This document shows, in pieces, positions 45,180 to 54,394 of a stretch of DNA of 64,000 bases; position 1 is the first letter of the stretch; each line of letters begins with the position of its first letter. The notes under the pieces are model-generated. The model did no database searches and was not told the origin of the DNA. It saw only the letters and a list, made by a program, of their open reading frames with translations. The DNA lies in contig OZ252016.1 of assembly GCA_965247475.1 (NCBI GenBank), forward strand, positions 806,001 to 870,000, read 5' to 3'. The position numbers and the translations under genes were made by a program. The DNA is from G965247475 sp965247475 (GTDB lineage Bacteria; Chloroflexota; UBA11872).

Positions 45180-46299
45180 CGGCGTCGATGCTCGGGATCC
45201 CTCGCAGGCCGGACTCGGGATCGCCCTCGTACACCCACCGCGCGTTCGCCGCGTAGGGCCCGTAGATCCACGGCTCGGTCGTCGTGAATATCGTGACCGA
45301 CGGCGTCCCGACGCAGGCGGCCAGCTGCGCCGCCGCGGAATCGTTGCCGATAAAGAGATCGCCGCCTTGGATCAGCGCCGCCAGCTGGCCGAACGAGGTC
45401 TGCCCGCTCAGGTCCACGGCGTCGAAGCGCATGGCGTCGCGCACGGACGCAACCGAGGATGCGTCCGAAGGCTGTCCCACCAGCACAATTGCCGCGCCGG
45501 ACCGAGCCACCAGGGCGTCGGCCACGCGCGCAAAGCGCTCCACCGGCCACCGCTTCGAGACGTCCACCGCGCCCGGATTGACGCCGCCCCCGGGTCCGAC
45601 GATGACTCGGGGCCGCACCTCGGCTAGGCCGAATTCCTCGATCAGGCGGACCGTTGCCTCGGTGTCTTGCGGCGTAGGGAAGAAATGGCACCCGACGTCG
45701 ACGGCGTTGATGCCGGCCGCCTCGCCGACGTGCAAATAGGCGCTCGCTTCGTGGTCGTCGGGCTCGATCGGAACGCGCGTCGTGTGCGTAAAGCCGCGGC
45801 CTCGGCTGTCGAGCCCGATCCGGAACGGAATGCGCGCGAGATACGGCAGCAGCGCCATCAGCGGCGATCGGTCGAGCACGAGCGCCGCGTCGAACCGACG
45901 AGCGCGCAGCATGCGCGCGAAGCGCAGGTACGAACTCGCGTCGTATCGACGTGGGGTGCCCAGCTCACCCATCGAGAGGACCTCGTCGATGTGCGGGTTG
46001 TTCGCCAGTGCTCGAGCCGCGTAGTCGGCGACGGCGAAGGTCACACGCGCGCTCGGACGCGCGCGGCGCAACGCTTCGAGCAGCGGCGTGGTCCGCAGCA
46101 CGTCGCCGAGCGCCAGCGGCTTCAGCACCAGGACCGATGGCGACTCGCCCGCGGGAAACGGCACGCCGCCCGGCGCCGACGGCCGCACGACGGCTCCGGC
46201 GGCCCCGCAGGCCGCGGTCACCGCCAGCGCGCGGAGGCCGGATCGGCGTCTCCAGTCGCCGCGTGCCCAACGACGAAGTCGCCGCTTAGCTGCGCGCAT
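45076..46299 (-). CDS. Glycosyltransferase family 9 (heptosyltransferase-like)
   Basis: A 407-aa protein. VLVLKPLALGDVLRTTPLLE is the GT9 opening, and the donor site shows VIVGPGGGVNPGAVDVSKRWP and GDLFIGNDSAAAQLAACVG. About 50 basic residues precede the domain, with a short hydrophobic run. It transfers a heptose or related sugar from an ADP/NDP donor. Its 3' end overlaps the MutY-like gene tail-to-tail. ATG 46299. Confidence 0.9.
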   Translation of the reverse strand: MRAAKRRLRRWARGDWRRRSGLRALAVTAACGAAGAVVRPSAPGGVPFPAGESPSVLVLKPLALGDVLRTTPLLEALRRARPSARVTFAVADYAARALANNPHIDEVLSMGELGTPRRYDASSYLRFARMLRARRFDAALVLDRSPLMALLPYLARIPFRIGLDSRGRGFTHTTRVPIEPDDHEASAYLHVGEAAGINAVDVGCHFFPTPQDTEATVRLIEEFGLAEVRPRVIVGPGGGVNPGAVDVSKRWPVERFARVADALVARSGAAIVLVGQPSDASSVASVRDAMRFDAVDLSGQTSFGQLAALIQGGDLFIGNDSAAAQLAACVGTPSVTIFTTTEPWIYGPYAANARWVYEGDPESGLRGIPSIDAVTRAADAAIRAAETRSDRTSDGGGVPNGSEHRDA

Positions 46300-46439
46300 C
46301 GGTCGTGTCTCGACAGGTGTGAGTCTCAGGCTAGCATCGGTCGACTCGCCGCGATCGGGGTCGACCGCCGAGGGCCGCCACTACAATCGAGCTGTCGTCC
46401 TGCAGGCTGCGGGGCCGGACCGGCCTCGCGGACGCTTCG

Positions 46440-46838
46440 ATGCCGATCTACGAATACCGGTGCGAGCAGTGCTCGCGCCGCACGACGAAGTTCTTCAAGA
46501 CGTTCGCGGCGGCCACGCAGCCGTGCTGCGAGCACTGCGGTTCACCCCGCGTCGAGCGCATCTACTCACGCGTCTCGGTCTTCCGAGACGGCGGCCGCGG
46601 CGACGACGATGGCGACGGCGATCTCACGGGCATGGGCGACATGATGGAGGGGCTGGAAAGCGGCGATCCGCGCGGCCTGGCGCGCATGGCGCGGCACATG
46701 AGCGACGAGATGGGCGAGGATATCCCGGGCGAGTACGAGGACGTGCTTCGACGCATGGAGGCCGGGGAGATGCCGTCCGACGAGGAGTTTGGCGACATCG
46801 ATCCTCCGGATGATGCCGCAGGTGACGAGCACGACTGA
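46440..46838 (+). CDS. FmdB family zinc-ribbon protein
   Basis: A 132-aa protein. The N-terminal MPIYEYRCEQCSRRTTKFF with CEHCGSPRVERI forms the FmdB zinc ribbon (two CxxC). The C-terminal two thirds are acidic with a Met-rich helix (GMGDMMEGLESGDPRGLARM) close to FmdB proteins found near ribosome-hibernation or regulatory genes. FmdB-type proteins were first described as putative regulators of formamidase. It overlaps the HAD gene by 29 bases. Confidence 0.9.
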   Translation: MPIYEYRCEQCSRRTTKFFKTFAAATQPCCEHCGSPRVERIYSRVSVFRDGGRGDDDGDGDLTGMGDMMEGLESGDPRGLARMARHMSDEMGEDIPGEYEDVLRRMEAGEMPSDEEFGDIDPPDDAAGDEHD

Positions 46839-47682
46839 TCGATCGACGCCGAAGCTCCTGGCGCTCGACGTCGACGGCACGATCGCGCCGCCGGGAACGG
46901 TGCGCGGCGGGGACTTCGACCCCGACCTGCTCGACGCGCTGAATCGAGTATCGCGCCGGGGGACGCGCATCGTACTGGCCACCGGCCGAAACATCGTCTC
47001 GATGCGCGGGTTGCTGTCGAGACTCGATGCATCGGCGGTCGCCGTGCTGACCAACGGCACAGTGATTCGGGATCAGGCGGGTGGCCGCGTCGTCCGCGTG
47101 CGCCACCTCGGTCTCTCGGCGGCACGGCGCGCGACCACCATGATCCGATCTCATGGCATGCACGCGATCTGGATCGAGTCCCCGCACGCCGCCGACCGGT
47201 ATCTCGTCGACGGTCCGTGGTGGACGCACCAACCGACTCGGAAGTATCTGGCCAATAAGCCCCCATTCGTGCGCCCGCTGCTGGACCCGATCGCCGCCGC
47301 GCCGCCCGTCGACATATTCGCTCTCGGTTCGGCGACGGCGGTCGCCGCGGCCGAAGCGGCTCTGCGCTGGGAGCTCGGTGAGCAGGTGTCCCTGGTGTCC
47401 TGGTGGAGCGAACGGCTCGACGCGGCAGGGTTGGAAGTCCTGCCCCCGGGGGTCACCAAGGGCGAGGCCGTTGCGTGGCTGGCCAATGTATTTGGCATAA
47501 CGAACAGTCAAGCGATGGCCGTCGGGGACGACCGCAACGACATCGAGATGCTCCGGTGGGCCGGGAGCTCGGTGGCGATCGCCGGCGCGCCACCCGATGT
47601 GATCGCCGCCGCCGATCGCGTCGTGGCCAACGAAGGCGAAGGGGCCGTGCGCCGCATCGTTCGTGAGATCTGGGGCGTGTGA
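46810..47682 (+). CDS. HAD-IIB (Cof-type) phosphatase
   Basis: A 290-aa Cof-like hydrolase. Motif I is LLALDVDGTIAPPG, motif II LATGRN, the motif III Lys is in PPGVTKGEAVAWL and motif IV in AVGDDRNDIEMLRWAG. Substrates are usually sugar phosphates or flavin/pyridoxal phosphates. Start ATG 46810 (or 46813); the TTG at 46789 is unlikely. It overlaps fmdB-like, so the two are co-expressed. Confidence 0.9.
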   Translation: MMPQVTSTTDRSTPKLLALDVDGTIAPPGTVRGGDFDPDLLDALNRVSRRGTRIVLATGRNIVSMRGLLSRLDASAVAVLTNGTVIRDQAGGRVVRVRHLGLSAARRATTMIRSHGMHAIWIESPHAADRYLVDGPWWTHQPTRKYLANKPPFVRPLLDPIAAAPPVDIFALGSATAVAAAEAALRWELGEQVSLVSWWSERLDAAGLEVLPPGVTKGEAVAWLANVFGITNSQAMAVGDDRNDIEMLRWAGSSVAIAGAPPDVIAAADRVVANEGEGAVRRIVREIWGV

Positions 47683-47959
47683 GCCGAGCTCAGCCGCAGC
47701 GTCCGTGGCTGCTCGCGTGACACGGATGGCTCAACATGGTTGTTCAAGTCGTAAGGGTCGTTCGCGGCCCGTCGCAGCGGGTACACTCTGACTGATTTGC
47801 GGCGAGAGCGTGATGCGGGGGACACGCGAGGCAGTGCGGTGCCGCCCGAGGCGCTGAGGGGCCCTCTGGGTGGGCGGTGGCTGGCGAGGGAACCCGTTCC
47901 CGGCCGTCGGCGGGTTGATTCGACGATAGTTCTTCACATAGAGAGTGAGGCGAGTCGAG
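47683..47959. promoter_or_regulatory. Leader region of the solute-binding protein gene
   Basis: A 277-bp gap without a gene. TACACT at 47782-47787 could serve as a -10 element, leaving a long leader of about 170 bases. I see no recognised riboswitch. A GAGAG near 47940 is the only weak ribosome-binding site near the proposed starts. Confidence 0.3.
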
Positions 47960-49495
47960 GTGAGTTTGAAGATTGGCGATAGAGTCAAAGCGCGGGGCGT
48001 CTCACGGCGGGCGATGTTGCGTGCCGCCCTGGGCGCATCCGCCGCGACTGCGGGCGCGGCGATTCTCGCCGCCTGTGGCGAGACCCAGGTTGTCGAGAAG
48101 ATCGTGACTAAGGAAGTCGTGGTCGAGAAGGTCGTCGAGGTCATGGTCGAGGTGCCGGTCGAGGCGCCGGCGGCCGCCCCGGTCCAGGCTGGGCCGGTTC
48201 AGATCCGGTTCGCGACCGACCACACGTCGGGCCCGCGCGGCAACGCGATGAACTGGGCCATGCGGAAGTTCGCGGAGCAGTTTCCGAACATCTTCGTGAA
48301 GCGCGAGCCGACCGGCGCGGTTGAGGAAGCCTTCGCGCTGCACGTCGCGGCGGGCGACGCGGCCGAGCTCACGCTGAGCGAGCCGGTGGACACGGCGCCG
48401 TGGTACCAGGAGGGTGCGTTCACGCGGATCAACGACACGTTGGAGAAGCACGCGGACTGGGACCCGTTGAAGTGGTTGCACCAGCCCGACGAGTACAGCG
48501 TCAACTTCTGGGACGAGCAGCCGTCAGTGACGAACGACGGGATCCAGGGCCCGCAGTACGGCATGCCGTATCAGGGCGCGATGATCGGCCCGGCGTACAA
48601 CACCTCGATGATGGACCGGCTGGGCATCGCGTTTCCCGAGAAGGGCAAATGGGGTGTCGAGACCGAGTTCCTCGAGGCGCTCAAGCAGGCCACAAACCCG
48701 GACACGGGCGAGTTCGGCATGTGGATGCACTCGTTCACGGTGATCTGGTGGATTCGCTGGGCCTGGGGCCTGAGCGACACGGGCACGCGGATGATTCGCA
48801 ATCCGGAGGGCACCCACTATGAGGTGTTCGAGGACGGCGGGGATCGCGGCTATTCGCTGGCGATCGACATGATCCACAAGCACGAAGTCGCGCCGACGAC
48901 CGAGGGGTCACGCGAAGTCGCCGGCGAGTTCGCCAATCCGTTTGCGTCCGGCAAGGTGCTGGTCGGATGGCACCTGGGATTCGTCGGTTCGAACGTGATC
49001 CAGATCGGCAATCGGTTCAACTGGGCGCTGGGGCCAGTGACCGAGGGTCCGCGCGGACCGATGCCCGTGTGGCACTCGGGGCAGCCGCACATCGTGTCCA
49101 ATTCGGCCGAGCGAAACGGCACGACCGAGGAGACGGTGGAGCTGGCGCTGTTCATGGCCGGCCCGACGGTCCAGAACCGGATCGGGGTCGACCGCGGAAG
49201 CGCACCGGTGCTGAAGTCGGTGTACGACGAGCCGGACTTCCACGCCGGTCCGCCGGACAACCACGGGACCACGCTCAAGGAGTACTCGCTGCGAGACGAC
49301 CACCGTGGGTGGCAGGCCATGCACCCGAACGCCAGCGAGTGGCGCGGGGCGTGGTCGAGCGCATCGGACAAGGGATTCCTTGGTGAGGAAACCGCCGAGG
49401 AGAGCATCGAGAGCGTCATCGCGGCGTCTGACCGGATCCTCGCGGACCGGAAGGACGAGTACGACGAGATGAAGGCTTGGGGCAGAACGCTCTAA
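47960..49495 (+). CDS. Extracellular solute-binding lipoprotein (ABC transporter family 1)
   Basis: A 511-aa binding protein. A twin-arginine signal (SRRAMLRAALG) runs into a lipobox ILAACGE. The Val/Glu/Lys spacer (IVTKEVVVEKVVEVMVEVPV) is characteristic of Chloroflexota binding proteins. The mature part has IRFATDHTSGPRGNAMNWAM and later DRGSAPVLKSVYDEP, as in sugar-binding family 1. GTG 47945 is an alternative start. No permease or ATPase gene is adjacent, so it must share a transporter encoded elsewhere. A perfect terminator follows the gene. Confidence 0.88.
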   Translation: MSLKIGDRVKARGVSRRAMLRAALGASAATAGAAILAACGETQVVEKIVTKEVVVEKVVEVMVEVPVEAPAAAPVQAGPVQIRFATDHTSGPRGNAMNWAMRKFAEQFPNIFVKREPTGAVEEAFALHVAAGDAAELTLSEPVDTAPWYQEGAFTRINDTLEKHADWDPLKWLHQPDEYSVNFWDEQPSVTNDGIQGPQYGMPYQGAMIGPAYNTSMMDRLGIAFPEKGKWGVETEFLEALKQATNPDTGEFGMWMHSFTVIWWIRWAWGLSDTGTRMIRNPEGTHYEVFEDGGDRGYSLAIDMIHKHEVAPTTEGSREVAGEFANPFASGKVLVGWHLGFVGSNVIQIGNRFNWALGPVTEGPRGPMPVWHSGQPHIVSNSAERNGTTEETVELALFMAGPTVQNRIGVDRGSAPVLKSVYDEPDFHAGPPDNHGTTLKEYSLRDDHRGWQAMHPNASEWRGAWSSASDKGFLGEETAEESIESVIAASDRILADRKDEYDEMKAWGRTL

Positions 49496-49534
49496 CGCTC
49501 GAGCTGGATTCGACCGCCGGAACGCGGTCCAGGG

Positions 49535-49570
49535 GGCGCCGGGGCAACAGCCCCGGCGCCTTCCTTGTTT
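49535..49570 (+). terminator. Rho-independent terminator of the solute-binding protein gene
   Basis: GGCGCCGGGG (49535-49544) pairs perfectly with CCCCGGCGCC (49551-49560) around a 6-base loop CAACAG, followed by TTCCTTGTTT. It lies 40 bp after the stop codon. Confidence 0.92.
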
Positions 49571-49777
49571 GTGCACGGCACGGTGGCCCGACCTTCAGGT
49601 TCGGATGTCCCAGACTCGGGAATATGAGAATCTCGCGGCGCGCTCGCCAGACCGAACCCGCGACCTGTCGTCATGAGGCCGGGCGGACATGGCCGACGAC
49701 CAGACTGTGGAGTGGGCGGCTATCGCCATCAGGCGGCTGTCGAGCCGGGTGAGCGCCGTTCTGACCGACCGCTGCGT

Positions 49778-50164
49778 TTAGTTCCCGAGTCCGAACCCGG
49801 GCGTGTCGGAGCCCTTCTTGAGATATCCGCCGAGCCCTCGGCAGATCGGCGCGTCGTCGATCGCGCGGCAGCGGTTCGAGAGCGGCAGCATCTTGTTGGC
49901 GTGCGTGAGCACACCGGGGTAGGCATCCGCTGCGTCCTCCCAGTCCTCGGTCGTTCCGCAGGCGCGGACGGCCAGGTCCAGATCCTCTTCTTGTAGATCC
50001 GCGACTTGCGACAGCTCCTCGAACGCCGCGTTGCACGCCGCCGGATCCGAAAAGGCGGACACGTCTTCTTCGGGCGCAGCCTCGCCGCCGCTGTCGCCGC
50101 CGCACGCGGCCAGAACCAGCAGCGCTGCTGCCAAGAGGCTTGCGAATACGCTAATACGTCGCAC
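49778..50164 (-). CDS. Small secreted lipoprotein
   Basis: A 128-aa protein from GTG 50164. The signal ISVFASLLAAALLVLAACGG ends in an AAC lipobox. The mature part has four Cys (ACNAAF, RACGT, NRCRAI, PICRG), suggesting two disulfides, and an acidic helical stretch (FEELSQVADLQEEDLDLAVR). Family unknown. It stands alone on the minus strand. Confidence 0.65.
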   Translation of the reverse strand: MRRISVFASLLAAALLVLAACGGDSGGEAAPEEDVSAFSDPAACNAAFEELSQVADLQEEDLDLAVRACGTTEDWEDAADAYPGVLTHANKMLPLSNRCRAIDDAPICRGLGGYLKKGSDTPGFGLGN

Positions 50165-50302
50165 GCGATCCGTCTCCCGAAGCGGTTGCTGCAACTTTAC
50201 CTCGCGGCCGGTCTCCGCTTCCACACCTCCACCCCGGCGGCTCGATCGAAACGGGAATCGTGCGCGCATCGGCTTGGCGCCGCCGTCGGAACTCGGATCG
50301 GG

Positions 50303-51490
50303 CTACCAGCCCGCCCAGCTTCCGTCGAAGTGGCGATACTGCCGGAACGGCATCGGTTCATCGTAGGCCCGCGCGGCCACGGCTTCCTCGTTGACTTCGA
50401 TGCCGAGGCCGGGCCGGTCGTTGAGCTCGATGTACCCCTCGTCGAGCACCCAGTCATGCTCGACCAGGTCGTCGAACCAGGGCGTGTGCCACAGCGTGCT
50501 GCCTTCCTGGATCAGGAAATTCTGCATCGCGGCATCCGCGTGCATGAGCGCGGCGAAATAGACCGGGCCGATCCCCCCGTGCGGCGCCATCAGCATCTGC
50601 TGCTCGGCCGCCGCGGCCCCAATGCGGCGAAGGCCCGTGATGCCGAACGCATGGGCGCCGTCAGGCTGCAGGATCGCGCAGGATCGTCGGTCGATCAGCT
50701 CCTTGAAGTCCCGCACCGAGTACAGCTTCTCGCCGGTCGCGATCGGGATCGTGGTCTTCGACTTGACCGCCTCCAGCGCCTCGACCGATCCGACTTTGCA
50801 CGGCTCTTCGAGGAACAAGGGCCGCGTGTCGGCCACGAGCTCGGCCAGCAGTATCGACAGCTCCGGCAGCGGGCTGGCATGGCAGTCGATCATCAACGCG
50901 ATCTCGTCGCCAACCTCATCCCGCACCGCGTGCAGCACGTCGGACGCGCGCATCAGCGCGTCGCGGTCCAGCTGAGTGCCGCGGCCCTCGAGTGGGACGC
51001 CCTTCATCGCGCGCGAGCCGCGCTCGATGTCGGCGCGGGCCTTCGCGCGTGCTTCGGCTGGTGTGCTGCCGAAGGCGATCCCGCCGTCGTACACGCGCAC
51101 GCGGTCTCGCCGCCGGCCGCCCAGCAGCTTGTAGACCGGAACTCCCCACGCCTTGCCGGTGATGTCGTGCAACGCCATGTCAATGGCGGCGACCGCCGAG
51201 CCGAACACCGATCCCCCCTTCCAGGGGAGCCGGTTCTGCAGGTCTTCCCACAGGACCTGGAAATCGGTCGGGTCGCGCCCGACGAGCATGGGCTCGTATT
51301 CGTGCACGGCCTTTTCCACGATCGGCGACAGCCACTCGCCGCTGCCCTCGCCCCAGCCCGAGATTCCGGCGTCGGTCTCGATCTTGACGAACATCCACGT
51401 CTTGAATGCGCTGGCTCGGGTCTCGCCGCTCTTGCGCTTGGTCTGGGGAGGAGAGTTGGAGATGTAAGTCCGAAGTCCCGTGATCTTCAC
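50303..51490 (-). CDS. Enolase-superfamily dehydratase (mandelate racemase / galactonate dehydratase-like)
   Basis: A 395-aa protein. The capping domain reads WMFVKIETDAGISGWGEGSG. Barrel ligands are in ALMIDCHASPLPELS (Asp), PLFLEEPCKVGSVEAL (Glu) and IPIATGEKLYSVRDF (Glu), then AILQPDGAHAFGITGLRRI and APHGGIGPVYFAALMH with the C-terminal His. It probably dehydrates an aldonate to a 2-keto-3-deoxy acid. It lies between an orphan sugar-binding protein and a D-apionate-lactonase-like gene, consistent with uptake and breakdown of a plant- or alga-derived sugar acid. Confidence 0.9.
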   Translation of the reverse strand: MKITGLRTYISNSPPQTKRKSGETRASAFKTWMFVKIETDAGISGWGEGSGEWLSPIVEKAVHEYEPMLVGRDPTDFQVLWEDLQNRLPWKGGSVFGSAVAAIDMALHDITGKAWGVPVYKLLGGRRRDRVRVYDGGIAFGSTPAEARAKARADIERGSRAMKGVPLEGRGTQLDRDALMRASDVLHAVRDEVGDEIALMIDCHASPLPELSILLAELVADTRPLFLEEPCKVGSVEALEAVKSKTTIPIATGEKLYSVRDFKELIDRRSCAILQPDGAHAFGITGLRRIGAAAAEQQMLMAPHGGIGPVYFAALMHADAAMQNFLIQEGSTLWHTPWFDDLVEHDWVLDEGYIELNDRPGLGIEVNEEAVAARAYDEPMPFRQYRHFDGSWAGW

Positions 51491-51858
51491 CGCGTTGCCT
51501 CGCTTCCCCTCGACTCAGGGCCTGACATGCGCACGGGACCATACGCTCTCGTTCCTCGGCCGACAACCCGCGGGGCGCGGGCGGCCGGAATGCGCGGCAG
51601 ACGATTCCCGCCACGGCCTACACTGTTCGCTCATCCGCTGGGGCAGTTCGAGCGGTGAGCAAGCCCCCCGACCGGCACGGTGCGCGCCCATGACCACGGA
51701 CTCGACAGATTGCATTGCCATGCCGGGGCCGTTCGCGGCGATCCCAGGTAGGCGCGGATCGCGAACCTCTCCCCTGCGCATGGTGAGCCTCTCCCCCGTG
51801 CATGGTGAGCCCGTCGAACCATCGCGGCGCTCGGCCGCGCCGCAAGGAACACGAGGTG
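51491..51858. repeat. 368-bp gene-free stretch with repeat fragments
   Basis: Between divergent genes. TACACT near 51618 may be a -10 element for the rightward gene. GATCCCAGGTAGGCGCGGAT at about 51742-51761 is a diverged relative of the unit at 53985-54016 (shared GATCCCAGGTA). GTGCATGGTGAGCCCGTCGA at 51796-51815 resembles the CTGAGCCTGTCGAAGG family. Confidence 0.5.
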
Positions 51859-53805
51859 ATGGGCGTGAGCGCTGAATCCGTACCCGCCAATGAGGTCATC
51901 GACCTTCGCGCCGGGCCGCTGACGATGATCTTCGAGCCGTCAACCGCGTTCCTCAGATACCTGCGCACCGATCGCCATGAGATCGTGCGCGGCATCTACG
52001 TCGCCGTGCGTGATCCCGCCTGGAACACGGCCCCGAACGTGCTGTCGAATATCACGGTCACGCGCGGACGACGCAGCTTCACGCTGACGTTCGATGTCGA
52101 GTCGCGCATGGACGGGATCGATCTTCCGTGGAAGGGGAGGATCACGGGGAACGCGGACGGCGCCGTGACGTACGCGATGCACGGCACGGCCCGCGCGAGC
52201 TTCCAGACCGGGCGCCTTGGATGCTGCGTGCTGCATTCGCCGGCCGAGGTGGTCGGCCGCCCGTACCGCATCGAGACACCGACTGGGTCGTTCGTGCGCG
52301 GCGAGTTTCCGCGCCTGGTGTCGCCGCATGACCCGCTGCCGGCCGCGCGGAAGCTCGTGTACCAGGCCCGACCCGGCCTCGACGTTGAGATCTCGTATGA
52401 CGGCGACAGTTTCTCCACGGAGGATCAGCGCAACTGGACCGATGGGTCATTCAAGAGCTTCGGGTGCACGGTCGGACCGCCGTACCCGGCGCAGCTGTCG
52501 CGCGGGCAGCGCGTCGCGCAGGCGGTGCACGTCCGGTTGCTGGGCGCTCCCGCCGCTTCCGCGCGACCCACGCGAGGCCGTCCCGAAGCTGTGCTGTCGG
52601 TTGGCGGCGATTCGTCGGATGCCCTGCCGGCGCTCGGCCTGGGGACTTCAAGCCACGGCCGTGCGCCGACCCGAGTTGAACTCGAGCGGCTTGCGGCTCT
52701 CAACCTCGACCATTTGCGATTGGATCTGGATCCGGCTGCGCCCGCCTGGCCGTCTGGATTCGACCTCGCGGCGCGCACCGCCAGCGACCTCGGCATTCCG
52801 CTCGAAGTCGCGCTGCTGGTGAGCGATCGAACCGAGACCGAGCTTGTCTCGGTGGCCGAGCGTCTGAGCGCGGCCGGGCCTCGCGTGTGCCGGTGGCTCG
52901 TCTTCCACAAGTCCGAGGACTCCACCACCGCGCCGTGGGTCCGCTTGGCTCGGCGTCTGCTCGCGGCCGTTGACCCGGCGGCAATGTTCGGCGGGGGAAG
53001 CAACATCTACTTCGCGCACCTCAATCGGGGTCGTCCGCCCGTGGAGGCCGTGGACTTGGTGTGCTTCCCGATAACGCCTGAGGTGCACGCCGCCGACGAT
53101 CTTTCGATGATCGAGACGTTGCAGGGAATCCCGGCGGCGCTGGAGACCGCGCGCGACTTCGGCGGCGGTTGGCCCGTGGCGGTGACGCCCGTCACGCTCA
53201 AGCCTCGATTCAACCCGATCACTGTCGACGATCCCCCGCGGCCGCCGCCAGGTGCGCTGCCCGCGAACGTCGATCCGCGGCAGCCACGCTTATTCGCCGC
53301 GGCCTGGACGGTCGGCAGCCTGGCCGCATTGGCGCGCGGCGGCGCCGCGAGCGCCACGTTCTACGAGACCACCGGCTGGCGGGGCGTCATGGAGGAGGCC
53401 GCCGGCTCGCCGGCGCCGTTTCAGTCGATTCCGGGCGACGTGTTTCCCGTCTACCACGTGTTCGCCGCGATGGCGGACTTTGCGCGACAGCCGCTGACGC
53501 CGCTCGACTCCACGGCGCCGCTCGACGCGTTCGGATTTCGGCTGAACGCGCATGCGCGCGCGCGCTATCTGATCGCCAACCCGACTCGAGGCAGACGGCG
53601 TGTCCGGCTGACCGACGACACGCTGCCGGCGTCCGTCCGCGTCAGGCGCCTGAACGACTCGACGGTCGAGCGCGCGGGTCGGGAACCGGCGGCGTTCCAC
53701 GCGAGCACCGGCCGAACGCGGCACACCGAGGCGGGCGAGTTCCGAATCACGCTCGGTGCGCACGAAGTCGTCCAAATCGACGCGGCGTCCCCGCGCGGCG
53801 AATGA
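51859..53805 (+). CDS. D-apionate lactonase-like protein
   Basis: A 648-aa protein. The N-terminal half matches what I recall of D-apionate lactonases: GCCVLHSPAEVVGRPYRI, FPRLVSPHDPLPAARKLVYQ, and especially STEDQRNWTDGSFKSF followed by PYPAQLSRGQRVAQAV. A TIM-barrel-like middle (LDHLRLDLDPAAPAWP) and a C-terminal beta domain follow. It would open the lactone of a branched sugar acid, or a related one. ATG 51859 after GAGG is preferred to GTG/ATG 51802. No recognisable apionate-pathway partners other than the dehydratase upstream are present, so the true substrate is open. Confidence 0.7.
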   Translation: MGVSAESVPANEVIDLRAGPLTMIFEPSTAFLRYLRTDRHEIVRGIYVAVRDPAWNTAPNVLSNITVTRGRRSFTLTFDVESRMDGIDLPWKGRITGNADGAVTYAMHGTARASFQTGRLGCCVLHSPAEVVGRPYRIETPTGSFVRGEFPRLVSPHDPLPAARKLVYQARPGLDVEISYDGDSFSTEDQRNWTDGSFKSFGCTVGPPYPAQLSRGQRVAQAVHVRLLGAPAASARPTRGRPEAVLSVGGDSSDALPALGLGTSSHGRAPTRVELERLAALNLDHLRLDLDPAAPAWPSGFDLAARTASDLGIPLEVALLVSDRTETELVSVAERLSAAGPRVCRWLVFHKSEDSTTAPWVRLARRLLAAVDPAAMFGGGSNIYFAHLNRGRPPVEAVDLVCFPITPEVHAADDLSMIETLQGIPAALETARDFGGGWPVAVTPVTLKPRFNPITVDDPPRPPPGALPANVDPRQPRLFAAAWTVGSLAALARGGAASATFYETTGWRGVMEEAAGSPAPFQSIPGDVFPVYHVFAAMADFARQPLTPLDSTAPLDAFGFRLNAHARARYLIANPTRGRRRVRLTDDTLPASVRVRRLNDSTVERAGREPAAFHASTGRTRHTEAGEFRITLGAHEVVQIDAASPRGE

Positions 53806-53888
53806 CCGCCGGCGCGCCCGGCCGTCTACGAAGACCAACTCGACATAACGTCGAATGATGGCGCTCGGTGCTACGATTTCTCCGAGCC

Positions 53889-53961
53889 GCCGACGTAGCT
53901 CAGTTGGTAGAGCGGGGCTTTCGTAAAGCTCAGGTCGTCAGTTCGACTCTGACCGTCGGCT
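53889..53961 (+). tRNA. tRNA-Thr (anticodon CGU)
   Basis: A 73-base cloverleaf: acceptor GCCGACG/CGTCGGC, D stem GCTC/GAGC, anticodon stem GGGCT/AGCTC with loop TTCGTAA (anticodon CGT at 53922-53924), T stem GTCAG/CTGAC with loop TTCGACT, discriminator T. It reads ACG. CCA is not encoded. TACGAT at about 53871 may be its -10 element. Confidence 0.95.
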
Positions 53962-53984
53962 CCGAGCGATAACCGGTTCGCGCC

Positions 53985-54016
53985 GATCCCAGGTACGGGC
54001 GGTTCGCGAACCGCCC
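53985..54016. repeat. Interspersed palindromic repeat
   Basis: GATCCCAGGTAC leads into GGGCGGTTCGCGAACCGCCC (53997-54016), identical to the palindrome at 231-250. TGTACGGGCC shortly downstream resembles part of the unit. It lies 24 bp after the tRNA. Confidence 0.8.
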
Positions 54017-54094
54017 TCCGCGTTCCTGTACGGGCCTGCCGATACCCCTGCAGGACCAAGAAAGGCTTACACTGCTGACCGCGAGACGTGGGAA

Positions 54095-54388
54095 TTGGAC
54101 GTAGTTGCAATAGCCGTGTTCATAGCTGGCGTCGAGCCGCCGGGCGGCACCGAGCGCCTGATCCAAGACCTCGAGCGTGAGCGCCGGGACTCCTTATGGC
54201 TCAGCGAGAACATGACCGATCTGATCGAGGAGTACAGCATCCAGTTCGTCGCGATCCGCGACCAGGAGATTGTGGGTCACTCGTCTCGGTTTAGCGAGTT
54301 GCTCGAAGAACTCGAGGCTGCCGACATAGATCCGCGATCGGTGAAGATCGAACTGCTGACCGAAGACGTGCCCCCCAGAATCGCCTAG
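54095..54388 (+). CDS. Small DUF5678-like protein
   Basis: A 97-aa protein. SLWLSENMTDLIEEYSIQF followed by VAIRDQEIVGHSSRFSELLE fits the short DUF5678-type sequences (D-x-L...Y-x-x-x-F-V-A-I-x-x-x-x-V). Such genes commonly stand next to retropepsin-like protease genes, as here, with 6 bases between. TTG start is uncertain; TACACT lies about 20 bp upstream. Function unknown. Confidence 0.6.
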   Translation: MDVVAIAVFIAGVEPPGGTERLIQDLERERRDSLWLSENMTDLIEEYSIQFVAIRDQEIVGHSSRFSELLEELEAADIDPRSVKIELLTEDVPPRIA

Positions 54389-54394
54389 GCTCCG

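Noticed and set aside
49689..49781. 30-aa frame MADDQTVEWAAIAIRRLSSR...
   Set aside because: No ribosome-binding site or conserved context; it runs into the 3' end of the opposite lipoprotein gene.
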